A stretch of DNA of 64,000 nt from Nicotiana tabacum (Eukaryota; Streptophyta; Magnoliopsida; Solanales; Solanaceae). Below, piece after piece: positions 21,767 through 34,030 of this stretch. The translations under genes and the position numbers were made by a program. The notes under the pieces are model-generated. The model worked only from the letters and a program-made list of their open reading frames with translations. It had not been told where the DNA came from and searched no databases. The stretch lies in contig NC_134082.1 in the NCBI RefSeq assembly GCF_000715075.1, positions 208,763,948 through 208,827,947 of the forward strand, in the 5' to 3' direction. Every line of letters begins with the position of its first letter. Positions within the stretch are counted from its first letter, which is position 1.

Positions 21767-24700
21767 TGCCCTAAAGTCGCGCCCTTTTTTTTCTCGTGAA
21801 ATTGGGTTTATGATATTTTGGTTGGGACAACTCTTTCCTTTTGGGAAAGGGGGTTTACATTTTTGAAGAGTAGTCACCTAACGATTTAAGGTGCGTTAGG
21901 GCACATATAAGGTTCATTTATAACTACGTTTGGTAACCAGAGATAGGGTAAGGACTTGAAATTATCTTAAGAGAAAGGTGTTAGGCACCCCTCAGGATCC
22001 ACTAGTGTGGTTCCCGGCCAAACAGTTTTTATGAATTTGTACAAGTAGTAAATAAACAAGTATGACTCAAATAATAGGGGATTTGAGTTTAAGTACACAG
22101 ATGTTGGGAAAGCAGTTAATGAAAAAGCAAGATTTTGAAAAGAATTACAATCTAAGTATATTCGGGAATGTTAGGGGGTGTCCTAGGTTTGTTTATAATA
22201 TGGATCACATCAATGCAATACCCGGTATAATACTTCTCAAAGAGGGGCTACACGTGGTATTAACGCACCGGTCATCATGTCCATATCTACCCTTTCCCGC
22301 CCCGTGAACGTAATTAAAGTGAGGGTTGGTCTCGACTCATATTGCATGTTGTTGCCCGTCCCTTCCTATCAATCCCGGAGGAACTTAGGACTCCTATCCT
22401 ATAAGAAGGGGTTCTAGGCAGACCCTCAAGTTCAAAGGCAAAATACTAAGGCGACATATAATAAACAAGTAGGACTTCAATTAAGGGGAGCATGGAAGAC
22501 AGATGAAAGGCTCAGATATACCTCTATACACAGTACACATAAACAACATGACTCATACACACTTAAGGTCTGAATTTAGATCCTAAGTATGGTATCTAAG
22601 TGATAACTCAAATAGGAAGTCCTAATCAGGCTTGCCTACTGATTTTAACATACTGGCAGTTGAACAAAGACAGTTCTGGTTTTTATTTAAGTTTATTACC
22701 TAAGGCTTGCCTAGGCGTAAAATAATATGCAGCAGTTACCAGAATTATTGAAACAGTTTGGAAGTTGTTTTTACCTAAAACATGTTGTTCTAAATGTTGC
22801 AAAAAACATGCAGGGATTGTGACCAATTTCACTCAAACAAGATAATCAAATATGAGACTGTTTTATGTCCCTTTTCATGCATTATTGGTTTAACTAGGTG
22901 TGACTGAGCGAGTTCCTAAAACAGGGTATATAACGGGCGCATATGAAAAATGCAGAATGATTGCAGAATATGCAGAATCCCTAGAGCATGGTTTCTAAGT
23001 GCAGGAGAAACATTTTATATTAATTCTGTTATTTAGCCTAAAGCAGAATTTCTAAGTGATCAAATGATGTCAAATGAGATTCTAAAATAGTAAACCTAAG
23101 AACATGGTATCTAATGCATGACATGTTTTGAATATGTTGATCTTACACATGGATTCTAATACACATATAGGAAATGTAAACCTAAAGGCATGCTTTCTAC
23201 CCATCGATGTTGATAGCATATATAACTACCCTTCCCTTCTCACTAGCCAGCCCCAATACTTGTTTACATCGGATTATTACAGACCAATACTAAAATGAAT
23301 TACATAAGTAGAAAAGAAAGGTAAAAGTTACCCTACAGAGAGCCAAAAAACAGGCCCAGATTTCCAACACCTGATTAAGACTTCCTCTCTGAGTTATGTA
23401 ATAAATCACCTCAAGTGCCAAGATTGTTCATAGCTTTTTCTCATATCTGGGTGTGTCAGAGTTCCCTAAGGACCTCAAGGGATCCCGGGCAGTGCTCACA
23501 CCCAGATTTCATAGCCAAGATAGAGTAAGTGCAGTGTGGAAAGGCCAAGTTCAGAGGGAGCTCAAGGGTCCCAAGGCAAGGCTCAAACAAAAGGGGCAGA
23601 ACTTAGTGGTCTAAGAGTAGAATGAGAGTGCTTGACATAGTGATAAAAGACTTAGTAAAACAGTTTAGAAGTGAAAAGGTTCAAAAAGAGTTTTTAAAGA
23701 TACTAGGAGTTATCAGTTTTGAAATCATTCTTTGAGAAAAGCATACTCAGCAAACAACCCAATTAACCATAGAATACCTAGATTTACTTGACAAGTAGAC
23801 TTAGAAATAGGGGTGAAGGGACTGGGAACATATAAGTTTGGAACCACATAAATAGGGAAACATTTGACACAACAAATATACAGAACAACTATGAGTCTAC
23901 TGAACAAATCAGTCATGGTAACAGACATTTAAAATATAGGGAAGAATGCAACACGATCATGTTGAATACAAGAGTTTTGTTGAACAAAATTTGACATACC
24001 ATTAGGGCCAATAGAATGCACTAGAAGACTAAGTAACTATATGGTCATACCAGTTAAGGGAGGGGTAAGGGAACTAAGTGAACATGATGGGCAAGTGTCA
24101 TAGAACTAAGTAAAGTCTGATATGATGATTACACATAAGGCAGAACTTAGACATGCTTAATAACATCAAACATAGAAACAAATTAAATAACTAGTACAAG
24201 AACAAGCACGGATGTATAGGCAGGGAACACATAAAGTTGAGTATCAAATTTAAACTAGAGACATACCAGTTAAAGAAGAAGAATGCAGAATGTAAAAATA
24301 GGTGCAACTCCACTATCTAGCCTTAGGTTTTAGCCGGCTAGGCCAACAATTAACACAAGTAACAGAGAAGAGAAAATTTTTATGTGTGTGTGTGTGTGTG
24401 TGTGTTTTTGAACTAATTGTTCATGTGTTAAGACTGTAGAAGAGAGTCATTTATATAGTAGTTTGAAAACATGATTAAAAATAAGGCAAGAATCAATTCT
24501 TCAGTAATTATAGAACTCAATATAAAAAATTGGTTCGAATCTCCCTTTAATTAAGGGAGTCAGTGTAAACGGTAAGAGCAGGTGGCAAGTAAGGAAAAAA
24601 ATCATACATGGCTAGAGTATAACAAATAAGGAAAGATTTCAAAATAGTACCAGTATAGAGCAAGTATTTAAGGCTAGGTTCAGAAAGTTTTTAAACTAAG

Positions 24701-26563
24701 GAAACAATCAGTAAGAATTAAGTAGCAATGCAGACAAGGCAAGGGAAAATTAATTAAGGCAAGCAACTAATCAAATTAAGTGGAAAGGTAGGAGTCGAGA
24801 TTCAGTAGCATAGAGTAGTCAATTAGGACCAAATTTGTAAAGCCTTGATTAAGGACACAACTCAGTAGAAATAAGTATCATAGCAAATATGGTAAGAAAA
24901 TCAGTCAATTTAACAGACGGGGCAAAGCTTTTAGGGTTTTGAAAGAAAATTTTCAATCACCATCAATTAAGGAAACCAGAATCAATCAAAAGGGAGTCAT
25001 GACTCTGCACTTTCAACATATAAATAGAGGAGGTCCACAGACGTAGCAAGAAAACATATTCGAAGCATAGCCACAAAAAGAAGCAAGAGATGAACAAACA
25101 AAGTGAGCATAGTCACACAAAAGCGACATAAGTAGGCTAGGGATTCAGGAAAACATATTCGAAGTAGGGTAATTACAGGACTTCAAGTAAGCAGGATAAC
25201 ACACAGAAACGAAGTAAAGAAAGCATGTTAATCCTCATAGAAGCAAAGTAAAGAGAATCATGCTAATATTCATAGAAACAAAGTAAAGAAAATCTTTAAA
25301 AAATAGGGATTTTAACAGAGTCAAGTTAAAAGCAGTAAGAGCACAAAATCGGTCAAAACCAACACGGGAAAAGGTTTAATCATAACAAAATCAGTTAGAA
25401 CATGCGTAAAAGAACTCCGAGAAATCCTAGTTTTAGAAAAGAATGACTAAAATTGAAATAGTTAGTTAAAACAGGAGATTTTTAAAGGAAAACGCTTAAT
25501 AATACTCGAATCACCTCAGATCTATAAAGATCTGAGAAGAACCGAACAATAGAGAACTAGGGTTTTCAGAAAATAGTAGAGATGAAGAGAATCGGTTAAA
25601 AACTCATGGATTCAAACGAAAAAATAAGAGGAAATCCTTTCTTACAAACGAGAATGGCCGGAGACAGGCCAGTAAATGAGTTTCAAACCGGAGCAGGTTG
25701 GATTTCCTTGAGATCTTCTCAAGGACTCATGAAGTCGAAGAGCCATGGAGTATAGGATACCAGAGGTGGTCGGAGAAGGCACAAAAACACCATAGGAAGG
25801 AGGTTCTCGCCGGTGACGACGACTAAGGTTAGGGTGAGTTGAGAGAGAATTTGGAGATGAGAGAGTTTGAGGGCTGCTGTCTCCGAATTATGAGACTAGG
25901 GTTAGGGGTCAGGTGAAATTAAAAAGGAAAGGGTGTGTTTGGACCGTTGATCTGGGATATCAACGGTCGAGATTAAAAAGGTAGGTGGGTTCCGGGTTTG
26001 GGTAAGGTTTAATAGGGTATGAGTCGGGTGATTAGGGTGTGAAATTGGGCTGGAAAGGGGTCCAATTTTGGCTATAATTGAAAGCCAAATTTGGCTGTTA
26101 TTTAAATAGCCAATTTATTCCATTTAATTTATAAAAAATAATAGGTAATTTTTGGAAAATAAATTAATGTGCCAAAATAATTTAAAATATATAATTAATA
26201 ATTTAAAAATACAGGGTCCAATTTTATACATATAAAACATAATTAAATCTTAAAAGGGCTAATATTGCAATTATATGCAATTTAGCTTTAAAAATACTAA
26301 ATGTAATTATAAAAATATGTAAAAATTAAATTAGCCATATTTTGACATAAATATAGAAATATAATAGATGAATTATCAAAACAATAATTTTGGAAATAAT
26401 TATTAGGTATTTTATGGAAAAAGGGGAGAAAATAAATCAATTTAAAGCCTTAAAATTATGAAAAAATAATAAAAACATTGGACATGCTTATATATGCATA
26501 TATATGCTATTTTGAAGGTATTTTGTATATTAAAAATATATAGGGAGAAATTGGTTAACAACA
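21767..26563 (-). mobile_element. 3' LTR of a Tat/Ogre-type gypsy element, about 4.8 kb
   Basis: On the minus strand it starts TGTTGTTAACCAATTTCTCC at 26563, directly after a purine-rich AGAGAGGTAGC that fits a polypurine tract, and ends near TTTAGGGCA at 21767. Internal markers seen in Solanaceae Tat LTRs include GGTGTTAGGCACCCCTCAGG near 21980. The length is in the range of Ogre-type LTRs. No host gene lies inside; the short open frames are spurious. The left border is accurate only to a few bases. A (GT)n microsatellite is at 24383-24405. Confidence 0.62.
24383..24405. repeat. (GT)n microsatellite
   Basis: About eleven TG units inside the long Tat-type LTR. Confidence 0.95.
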
Positions 26564-27219
26564 GCTACCTCTCTTTACCCGGGAAGGATGAAAATGTTTT
26601 TGAGTAAAGAAATGATGGCCAATTTTGACCGAGCGAAACGGTTTGGGAAGATTTAGGCCACACCTTGGCTTTTGAGTTGCCTACATATCCCTGGTTTTAC
26701 AGGAATCGGGGTGTATGTAGTTCAGGATCCATCGGCGGAGTATACCGATGAAACGATTTCAAGAACGGACGCGACATCTAGGGCTAGGTGAGTGGACGGT
26801 TTACAGGAATGGTTAGAAAAACTGGAGCGGGACCGCTCCTGCTAGGATAGCCATTGCTTACCAGATTACCTGCAAATAAGCAATACAAGCATATATTGTG
26901 CGTAAATTTAAACATGATGCAAGTTCCCGTTGGACCATGAATGTTGTCTTCGGATGGTTAGGAATGGCGTCCTTAGACCATGATGTCCCGGGCCATGGGC
27001 TGTTTGATGCAGAATTCGTAGGCCATGAAATCATATTCTCGGGCTATGAGGATGGTGCCTCCGAACCATGATGCCTTTGAATAATGATATGCAAAAGATT
27101 GAAAGAGATCCTCAGGCCATGATATGGTGTTTTCGATCTATGAAGATGGTTCCTCCGAACGATGACGCCTTTGGATGAGTTGGAGATATTTCAGCCCATG
27201 AAGGATGCATTAGTATGAT
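26564..27219 (-). mobile_element. 3' untranslated region of the Tat-type element
   Basis: Non-coding interval between the LTR and the tandem array. It contains blocks I know from Solanaceae Tat elements, such as TTGAGTTGCCTACATATCCC near 26676 and TAGTTCAGGATCCATCGGCG near 26718, and alternating CGGGCCATG-type and CGAACCATGATG-type phrases from 26930 to 27080 that are themselves loosely repetitive. No protein domain. Confidence 0.6.
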
Positions 27220-27705
27220 GCGGACAAGACAGAGCTCAGTCTTGCGAATTGAAGGGCAGAGCTTAGCCCGTGAGAGAAGCGAGATAAATTGTGCTTGGGA
27301 TAACACTTAGTTTCAAAGAAATTAGAGGTAGAGCTTAGCCTCGAAAGGCAAGAGAGTAGCCTTATGCAAGGATGCAAATGCAGATGGAGGTAGAGCTTAA
27401 CCTCGAAAAGCAGAATGGTAGCCTTATACAAATTGGAAGGCAGAATAGTAGCCTTATGCAATGCAAATGCAGATGGATACAACGTTTAGTCTCGGAAGAT
27501 AGAATAGTAGCCTTATGCAAATTAGAAGGCAGAATGGTAGCCTTATGCAAATTGGAAGGCAGAATAGTAGCCTTATGCAATGCAGATGCAAATGGAGGTA
27601 GCGTTTAACCTCGGAAGGCAGATGGTAGCTTTATGCAGATTGGAAGGCAGAATAGTAGCCTTATGCAATGCAGATGCAGATGGAGGTAGGGCTTAACCTC
27701 GTTTC
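27220..27705. repeat. Tandem array with 30-bp units in the Tat element 3' UTR
   Basis: The phrase AGTAGCCTTATGCAA recurs at about 30-bp spacing in GGCAGAATAGTAGCCTTATG units, and these are grouped with a second phrase (GCAGATGGAGGTAGAGCTTA / ACCTCG) into larger units of roughly 85-145 bp. The open frames across it on both strands result from the periodicity. It lies between the coding remnant at 27706 and the 3' LTR. Confidence 0.85.
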
Positions 27706-27880
27706 GGAGTAGGATTAGCAAGCTCTGGGTACTCTCCTTTTGCCAAATACTCCTTGATATCATGAAACCAAGGCTTTTCGTCTGCTTCCTCTTCAACATG
27801 GGCACAATAAGCTGGCTGATTGTGGATTTTCACCGGAATGAGATCAATGAAATTCTTGTCGGGATGCTGTATCATAGATG
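27706..27880 (-). pseudogene. Linker after RNase H of the Tat-type polyprotein, truncated
   Basis: Minus-strand frame with MIQHPDKNFIDLIP and PWFHDIKEYLAKGEYPE, the segment that follows the RNase H domain in Solanaceae Tat elements. It stops at PKRG near 27710, and no integrase follows; the sequence passes straight into the tandem array, so integrase is deleted. Its upstream partner is at 32053-32366, separated by the solo LTR insertion. Confidence 0.8.
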
Positions 27881-27885
27881 ATAGG

Positions 27886-30800
27886 TGTCACACCTCCTTT
27901 TTCACCCGCGCCCCCGCAAAAGGGCGCAAAGAGGAGTTTGTCAATTAAAGGACAATCGAAACGGGATTTATTTATTTATTTCAGAGTCACCACTTGGGAG
28001 ATTTATGGTGTCCCAAGTCACCGATTGAATCCCGAATCGAGGAAAAGAATGACTCTGTTTAACCGTCTGCGCACCAGAAATCCAGATAAGGCATTCTGTT
28101 AACCCGGGAGAAGGTGTTAGGCATTTCCGAGTTCCGTGGTTCTAGCACGGTCGCTCAACTGTCACATTCGGCTTGATTATCTGATTTTATACAATTATGA
28201 ACCTACGTGCAAATTTTAACTGTTTACCACTTTGTTATTATTTATTCAAAGAATTTCAACGTCGTGAGAATGCATCTCGAATTGCGCCACATAAATGTAC
28301 CCGCAATTTTTGATACGTTCCAACTTCGTTGAGATTTGGATTTGGGTCACATAAATGTGCACCCGAGTTTAGGAAAATAATATTATTAAATACGCGCCTA
28401 AAGACTAACGCGTTGTTATTTTTAGAAAAGCCGTAAAGTTCGCTATGCGGCCTATCTCGAAATCTAAGCATTCGAAATAACTATCCATTGAGGGCCCCGC
28501 AATTTGTGTATTCTTGTTTGTCGAGGCTCGTCTCATTCATTATTTTTTAAAGGAATTTGCAACGTCATGGACATGCATCTCGAACCACGTCACAATCAAT
28601 GCACCATTGATTAGCGACACATTTCGACTCCGTTGAGATTTGGATTTGGGTCACATAAATGTGCACCCGAGTTTAAGAAGATAACATTATTAAATATGCG
28701 CCTAAAGCGACTAGCGTATCATTATTTTGGGTAGGGCCGTGAAATTTGCTAAACAGCCCGTCCCGGAATCTATGTATTTAATACATACATTTAACGAGGG
28801 CCCCGCCATTTATGTGTTTATCCAGCGAGGTTCATCTCATTTATTTTAAAAGGACAATCCTAAAATGACTACATTTTTATTAAGTTTGTCTCTAAAAGAA
28901 AATCTCCAAATTAATTACATGCTTAAAAAAAACGTGACCTATTAGTTATTAGTCTAAGACAAATGCAAATGGGAAATTGTAATCGAGCTTGTACAAAGGG
29001 AGATTATTTCGTTCCTTATTCTATTAGTTAATAACACTAAAGTTGAGATTATGAATAGAACACGAGATTGACACCCGGTAATATCAAAACAAACCAACTA
29101 TTCTTTGATTAATTTAAACTAACATTATTAGATGACTTGAACTATTGGAATTGACTATGTGTAATACAAAGCCATTTTTTTTAATCTTTTTACGACTTGT
29201 CGAAGAAATGCGTCAATGCTTAAAAAATCGACATTAGGCTAACATCAATCACTAACATTCGAGAATATTAGTTACTAACATTATTCACATGTTTGTAGAA
29301 ATAGATTCAACAGTCCAGTTTATGCATTCTGCAGGCATTTGCATGATATTAATGAATGAGATATCCTAATATACAAATCAGTAGAAAAGCTAGATCAAAC
29401 TTAAAGCTTCAAATCTTCATGTATACTCATGCTTATGTTTTCGGCTTACAAATGACCAAGGTTACAGCTGTGTACCTGGAAATGGCAATACAAGAAGATG
29501 AAAGAGCAGTCAGCAACAGTAATAACACGGCAAGACAACAACAACCCAACAGCAGCAATTCAAACCAGATTTGAGGCCCGGGAAAATTTGAAGAAAACCA
29601 AACAAGCTCAATAGAACAACCCCAAATGTTTGTAAAAGACTAAACAACGACAACCAACATCACTACAAACAGACTCAACCACGCGTGTATTAAACCCAAA
29701 ACTAAACTCGTCGACTACTTTGTTTTTGTTTTCTCTTTTTAAACTCTCCAGCACTCTCTTAAGATTTCCAGAAAAATGTTCAACCCCTCTCTGGATTTCC
29801 AGAATGTCTTCCTCCCCCCCTTAACTTGTGTCAACCTCTCTTATTTATAGCCAAACTTGAAGCACTTAAATTAATCCCACCATCTTCTCCTCATTCCCCT
29901 TTTGAATCCCACTACTTAATGTTTTGTCCCCTCGCTATATTAAACAAATATTAATTCTCACTAACACATATCTTTTCTTTATTTAATTCTCTTATTCCCC
30001 ACTACCGCATGCTTTGTCCCCCACTATATTAAACAAATATATTAATTCCAACTACCACTTGTCTTGTCCCCCACCATGTATTAAAAATGTATTAATTTAA
30101 TATTATTAGTACTTAGTGGATAAAATACTCAAATTAATTATTTTTTAAAACTTAAAATCCCGAAAATGCCCCTGAAACTACTGAAATTACCATTCTACCC
30201 CTGAAAATACTATAATTTACCATTCTACCCCATCAGCTATAACCAATTCACCTAATAAATTAACCAAACTACAACAGCTATAACCAATTCCTAATCAAAT
30301 TTCATCAACAAATTTAAGCTAGAAAATCAGATTATGTCAAATATCATCAAAACAAAGACTAAGAATTCAGGGAACCAAACCATAAAATGAACAATAAAGA
30401 AACAACTGAAATCATTTTGACTGAACAACATTTTTAACAACAAACATACTTTCAGATTCAATAACAGTAACAAATTGAACATAACAAACAAGTAGATTCA
30501 AATCACTAAACTCAACAATCAATTGAACTTCAAATTAAATCTAACAACATTACAACAAAAATAAAGGATTCAAGTGATTAAACTAACACACTTCTATATT
30601 AAAACTAAACAAGACAAATGAATAAAAACAAACTAAAGAAATAATCAAGAAATGATAAACAACGAACAAGAAAAAATCAAACATATACTGATTTCAGATC
30701 CGAAAATATCAAACAAAATACGGACAAAAATGAAACTTAAACCAACTAACCAGAAATGACCGCAATGGAACAGAAACTCGGACAACAACCTCGACGTACC

Positions 30801-32047
30801 GGATCTCGACTCAACGAAAACCCACCTTCTCTTTTAACCTCGACGAACTCAGAACAACAAACAATGACCTCGGCGGATTGAACCTGAAGAACGGCAAGAC
30901 AGTAGCTGAGTTTCCAGGGGTGGTCATTTGACGATGAAACTGGACGGAAATGGTGTTTGTGAGGCTGTGCGATGGGCTGAAGAAGGAAGCAGCTGCGTTT
31001 GGTGTTCGATGAATGACGAAGCAGCTATGGTTATTTGGACGTGAGGGAGGCGTCGTATTGGTTTTTCCGGCGACTGGAGGGGTCGTTTGGACGTGAGGCT
31101 GGAGGCGGTGTGACGACGAACTGGGCGACGAAGCTGGTGGTGGTCGTAGGCAGTGTCATCGACGGGTGGTTTGGGTGGACGACAAGGGTCGTGACTGGTC
31201 GACGCAGCAGCGCTGCTGCTCGTCAATGGCGGACCACGGGGGTCGACTTGGGTGGTCCGACGACGGAAAAGAAGAATGGACGGGGAGGTGGGGATGTTCA
31301 TGGATGGCTGGTGCTGTGTGTGGCAGGTGTGGCTGTGTGTGGCTGGTGGTCATTTAGAGTAAATGGTGGTGAGGAGGGCAGCCATGGGACGTGAGGGGGA
31401 CGGGGGTGGTTTGGGGAAGATGAAGAGGAGAGGGGGGCGGGTGGTTTTAGGGTTTTGGGGTTGGCAAAATGAAAATATGAAAATGGGGGGTTAGGATTCG
31501 TTTGGGTTATGGGGCGGACTGGGTCGGCGGTGGTGGTTATTTGGTTTGGGCCTGGTTGATTTAAATTAAAAGGTGGCCCAATCCGATTTTCTTCTTATTT
31601 CCATTGCTTCTTTTTTTCTTCTTTTATTTTTTCTTAAACTAAAACTAAATTCTAAAAATCCTAAATTATACTATAGAACTTAAATTAATTTATAAAAATG
31701 CTAATTAACCCTTAATAACAATTAACACACAATTAAATAGCAATTACGATAAAATCACACAATTTGGACATTAAATGCTAAAAATGCAACGTACATTATT
31801 TTTATGATTTTTTGTTCTTGTAAAACAAACTTAATTGCTCCTAATTGTAGAATTAAATCCTAAATGCAAATGCGACATATTTTTTGTATATTTTTTTATT
31901 AATTTAACAAATAAACATGCACGAACAAATACAAATAATTATCCAAAAATGCCACGAAAATTCTCAAAATTGTACACAAAGGAAAATTATTTTATTTTGA
32001 ATTTTTTGGGAGTAATTCTCACATAGGGCAAAAATCACGTGCTTACA
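27886..32047. mobile_element. Solo LTR of 4162 bp nested in the Tat-type element
   Basis: Plus strand starts TGTCACACCTCC and ends GTGCTTACA, flanked by a perfect 5-bp duplication ATAGG (27881-27885 and 32048-32052). Removing the LTR and one copy of ATAGG makes the two halves of the Tat RNase H/linker frame continuous in the same frame, so both ends are certain. No internal region or second LTR is present. It holds an internal 304-bp-spaced duplication. G+C-rich open frames at 30924-31400 (Pro/Arg/Thr-rich on one strand, Gly/Trp/Val-rich on the other) show no domain and are treated as LTR sequence. Orientation is not settled. Confidence 0.92.
28235..28845. repeat. Tandem duplication of about 304 bp inside the solo LTR
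   Basis: Two copies run from about 28240 and 28545. A 45-bp block starting CGTTGAGATTTGGATTTGGG is identical at 28327-28371 and 28631-28675, while the surrounding parts have drifted. Both copies keep GAGGGCCCCGC and the following TCGAGGCTCGTCTC-like segment. Confidence 0.85.
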
Positions 32048-32052
32048 ATAGG

Positions 32053-32366
32053 GTAGCCAATACATCGGTGAACTCGTTCTGGATTCTGGGAACATGCTGG
32101 AATTCCGTCTTCGTGAACCTCCTTCTCAATTCCTGTACATGATGCAGATACGAGAGTATTTTGGAGTTCTTGGTCGTTCATTCTCCTTGTACCTGATGTA
32201 TAAGCAAGTCTGAATCTCCAATCACTAGCAGCTCTTGAACATTTATGTCAATGGCCATTTCCTAAGATGCAAGCTTCATACTCGGCCATATTGTTGGTGC
32301 AGGGGAACCTGAGTTTGGCAGACACCGCATAATGTTGACCGATTTCTGATATTAGGACTGCTCTGT
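32053..32366 (-). pseudogene. RNase H domain remnant of the Tat-type element
   Basis: Minus-strand translation shows RAVLISEIGQHYAVSAKLRF followed by the hallmark TNNMAEYEACILG of plant gypsy RNase H. A frameshift follows after CILG, and an in-frame TGA replaces the Trp expected after VQGE. The frame then continues to the ATAGG insertion site. Upstream (above 32366) the domain is cut off. It is the 5' half of the frame that resumes at 27880. Confidence 0.85.
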
Positions 32367-34030
32367 AAAAGCATGATCAAACATACAAAACATATTAGAA
32401 CTCAAATACATCTTCTCAGGATTGTGATTGAGTGAAACCATTTATTCATTGATAGATTCCACCATGTCAAAAGTCGAAGCAAGAATTGCTCTTTGCTGGA
32501 GGTAATCTATGTCATTAGAATGGTTAAAGAAATCTGTCATGACTTAGATTTACCACCCTCGGGAGTCGTGATGGCACCTACTAGTGAGAGTTAGGCAAGC
32601 CAATCCTTAACTACCTTTTTCATTAATAAATTACTTTTTTTAACAATTATCAGCGATAACATGAAAACAACGGAATTAAATAAATAAGCGGAAGGCCTAA
32701 ATTAAATAAGCTGAACAATAATGTGAAAGTCAACATATGCCTCTACCAGAGAACTGGTGTCACATCACTCACGAACTATTAAGAGTACTAAATACAACCG
32801 TTTGAAAGAAATATAACACTATTTGTCTCGAATACATAAGATAACAGAATGAAATTTAAGATAGAGGAGACGTCGGGCCTGCAGACGCCTGCAAGGCTAC
32901 CTCGGTATCTCGGTGGACTGAAGGCTGGCTCCTACGCTACTGCTGCTGTCCAAAACCTGGATATGTGCAAAAGAGCACAGAGTGTAGTATCAGCACAACC
33001 GACCCCATGTGCTGGTAAGTGCCTAGCCTAACCTCGATGAAGTAGTGACGAGGCTAGGACCAGACTACCAAATAACCTGTGCAATTCAAATATCTATATG
33101 TAAAGCGAAAAGGAAAAATACAGAAATAACCAGTAAATGTGGGAAGGGGAAACATGTTAGGAGAGGTAACAGTTTCAAATAGAAAACCTCAATAAAAGGA
33201 AGAAGCAACAAATCCAGAATGTTAACAATAATCAGAAATCAACAATTTGCACGGCATCACCCTTCGTACTTTTACTCTCGTCCTCACCCAAATAATATCA
33301 ATAATAAAAATGTGCATGACATCACCCTTCGTGCTTTTACTCTCGTTCTCACCAAATCAAACGTATCATCATAATAGGTACGTCATCACCCTTCGTGCTT
33401 TTAACACTCTTCCTCACCCTAACAACAATCCCAACAAAGGGGCAAGGGAGTAGACAAATAATGGTAGAAATCCTAGCAAGGGAATACAATTAAACAGCTA
33501 AATCCCGGCAATGGAACCATTTGATAACTCTTTCTCTTTCTTTCACTTCTTACTTTAAAATTCACTTTACCACTTGAGTCAATGCTCCAAAGGATTCAAT
33601 TATTTCATATACCCTCACAATTCGTATTATAACTCGAGCCAATGCTCCTCGAAGTTCAAAGATCACAATTTCTTTCACATGCTTTCTACAATATATAGAA
33701 ATCATCATTAAGATATGAAATATACAACAAAATCAGAATATCCGCAAAATAAAGACTCACGGTCATGCTAGACACCAACGTATAGATACTCGTCACCATG
33801 CCTATACATCGTACTCGACAATTAGCACGTAGCAAAATAAGACTCAACTCCTAATCCCTCAAGCTAAGGTTAGACCAAATACTTACCTCAAACTTCCAAG
33901 GCCAAATCAATCCTCAATTACCGCTTTTCCTCTCAAATTTGGCTCCAAATTGATTGTATCTATACAATAACGAGCATTTTAAGTCACCTTCAATTTTAAC
34001 AGAGGTATGTACAATTGGCCACACTCATCT
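32367..34030. repeat. Probable gypsy LTR-derived sequence
   Basis: From TGTCATGACTTAGATTTACC at 32535, continuing through CTCGGGAGTCGTGATGGCAC and the segment TGCTGTCCAAAACCTGGATA near 32945, this matches a repeat I know from Solanaceae gypsy LTRs. A degenerate direct repeat of TCACCCTTCGTGCTTTTACTCTCGT-like phrase (three copies near 33257-33420, spacing about 65 bp) lies inside. The right border is not visible. 32367-32534 is unassigned. Confidence 0.45.

Noticed and set aside
24530..24560. GGTTCGAATCTCC, a tRNA box B-like match
   Set aside because: No matching acceptor stem, D-arm or anticodon arm can be drawn in the surrounding 80 bases, and it lies inside a long LTR.
27220..27705. Regularly spaced repeats that might suggest a CRISPR-like array
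   Set aside because: Units are contiguous variants without unique spacers, in plant nuclear DNA within a retroelement.
30924..31400. Open frames of 119-125 codons on both strands, Pro/Arg/Thr-rich or Gly/Trp/Val-rich
   Set aside because: They lie in a G+C-rich part of the solo LTR, overlap in opposite strands, and show no domain; open length follows from base composition.
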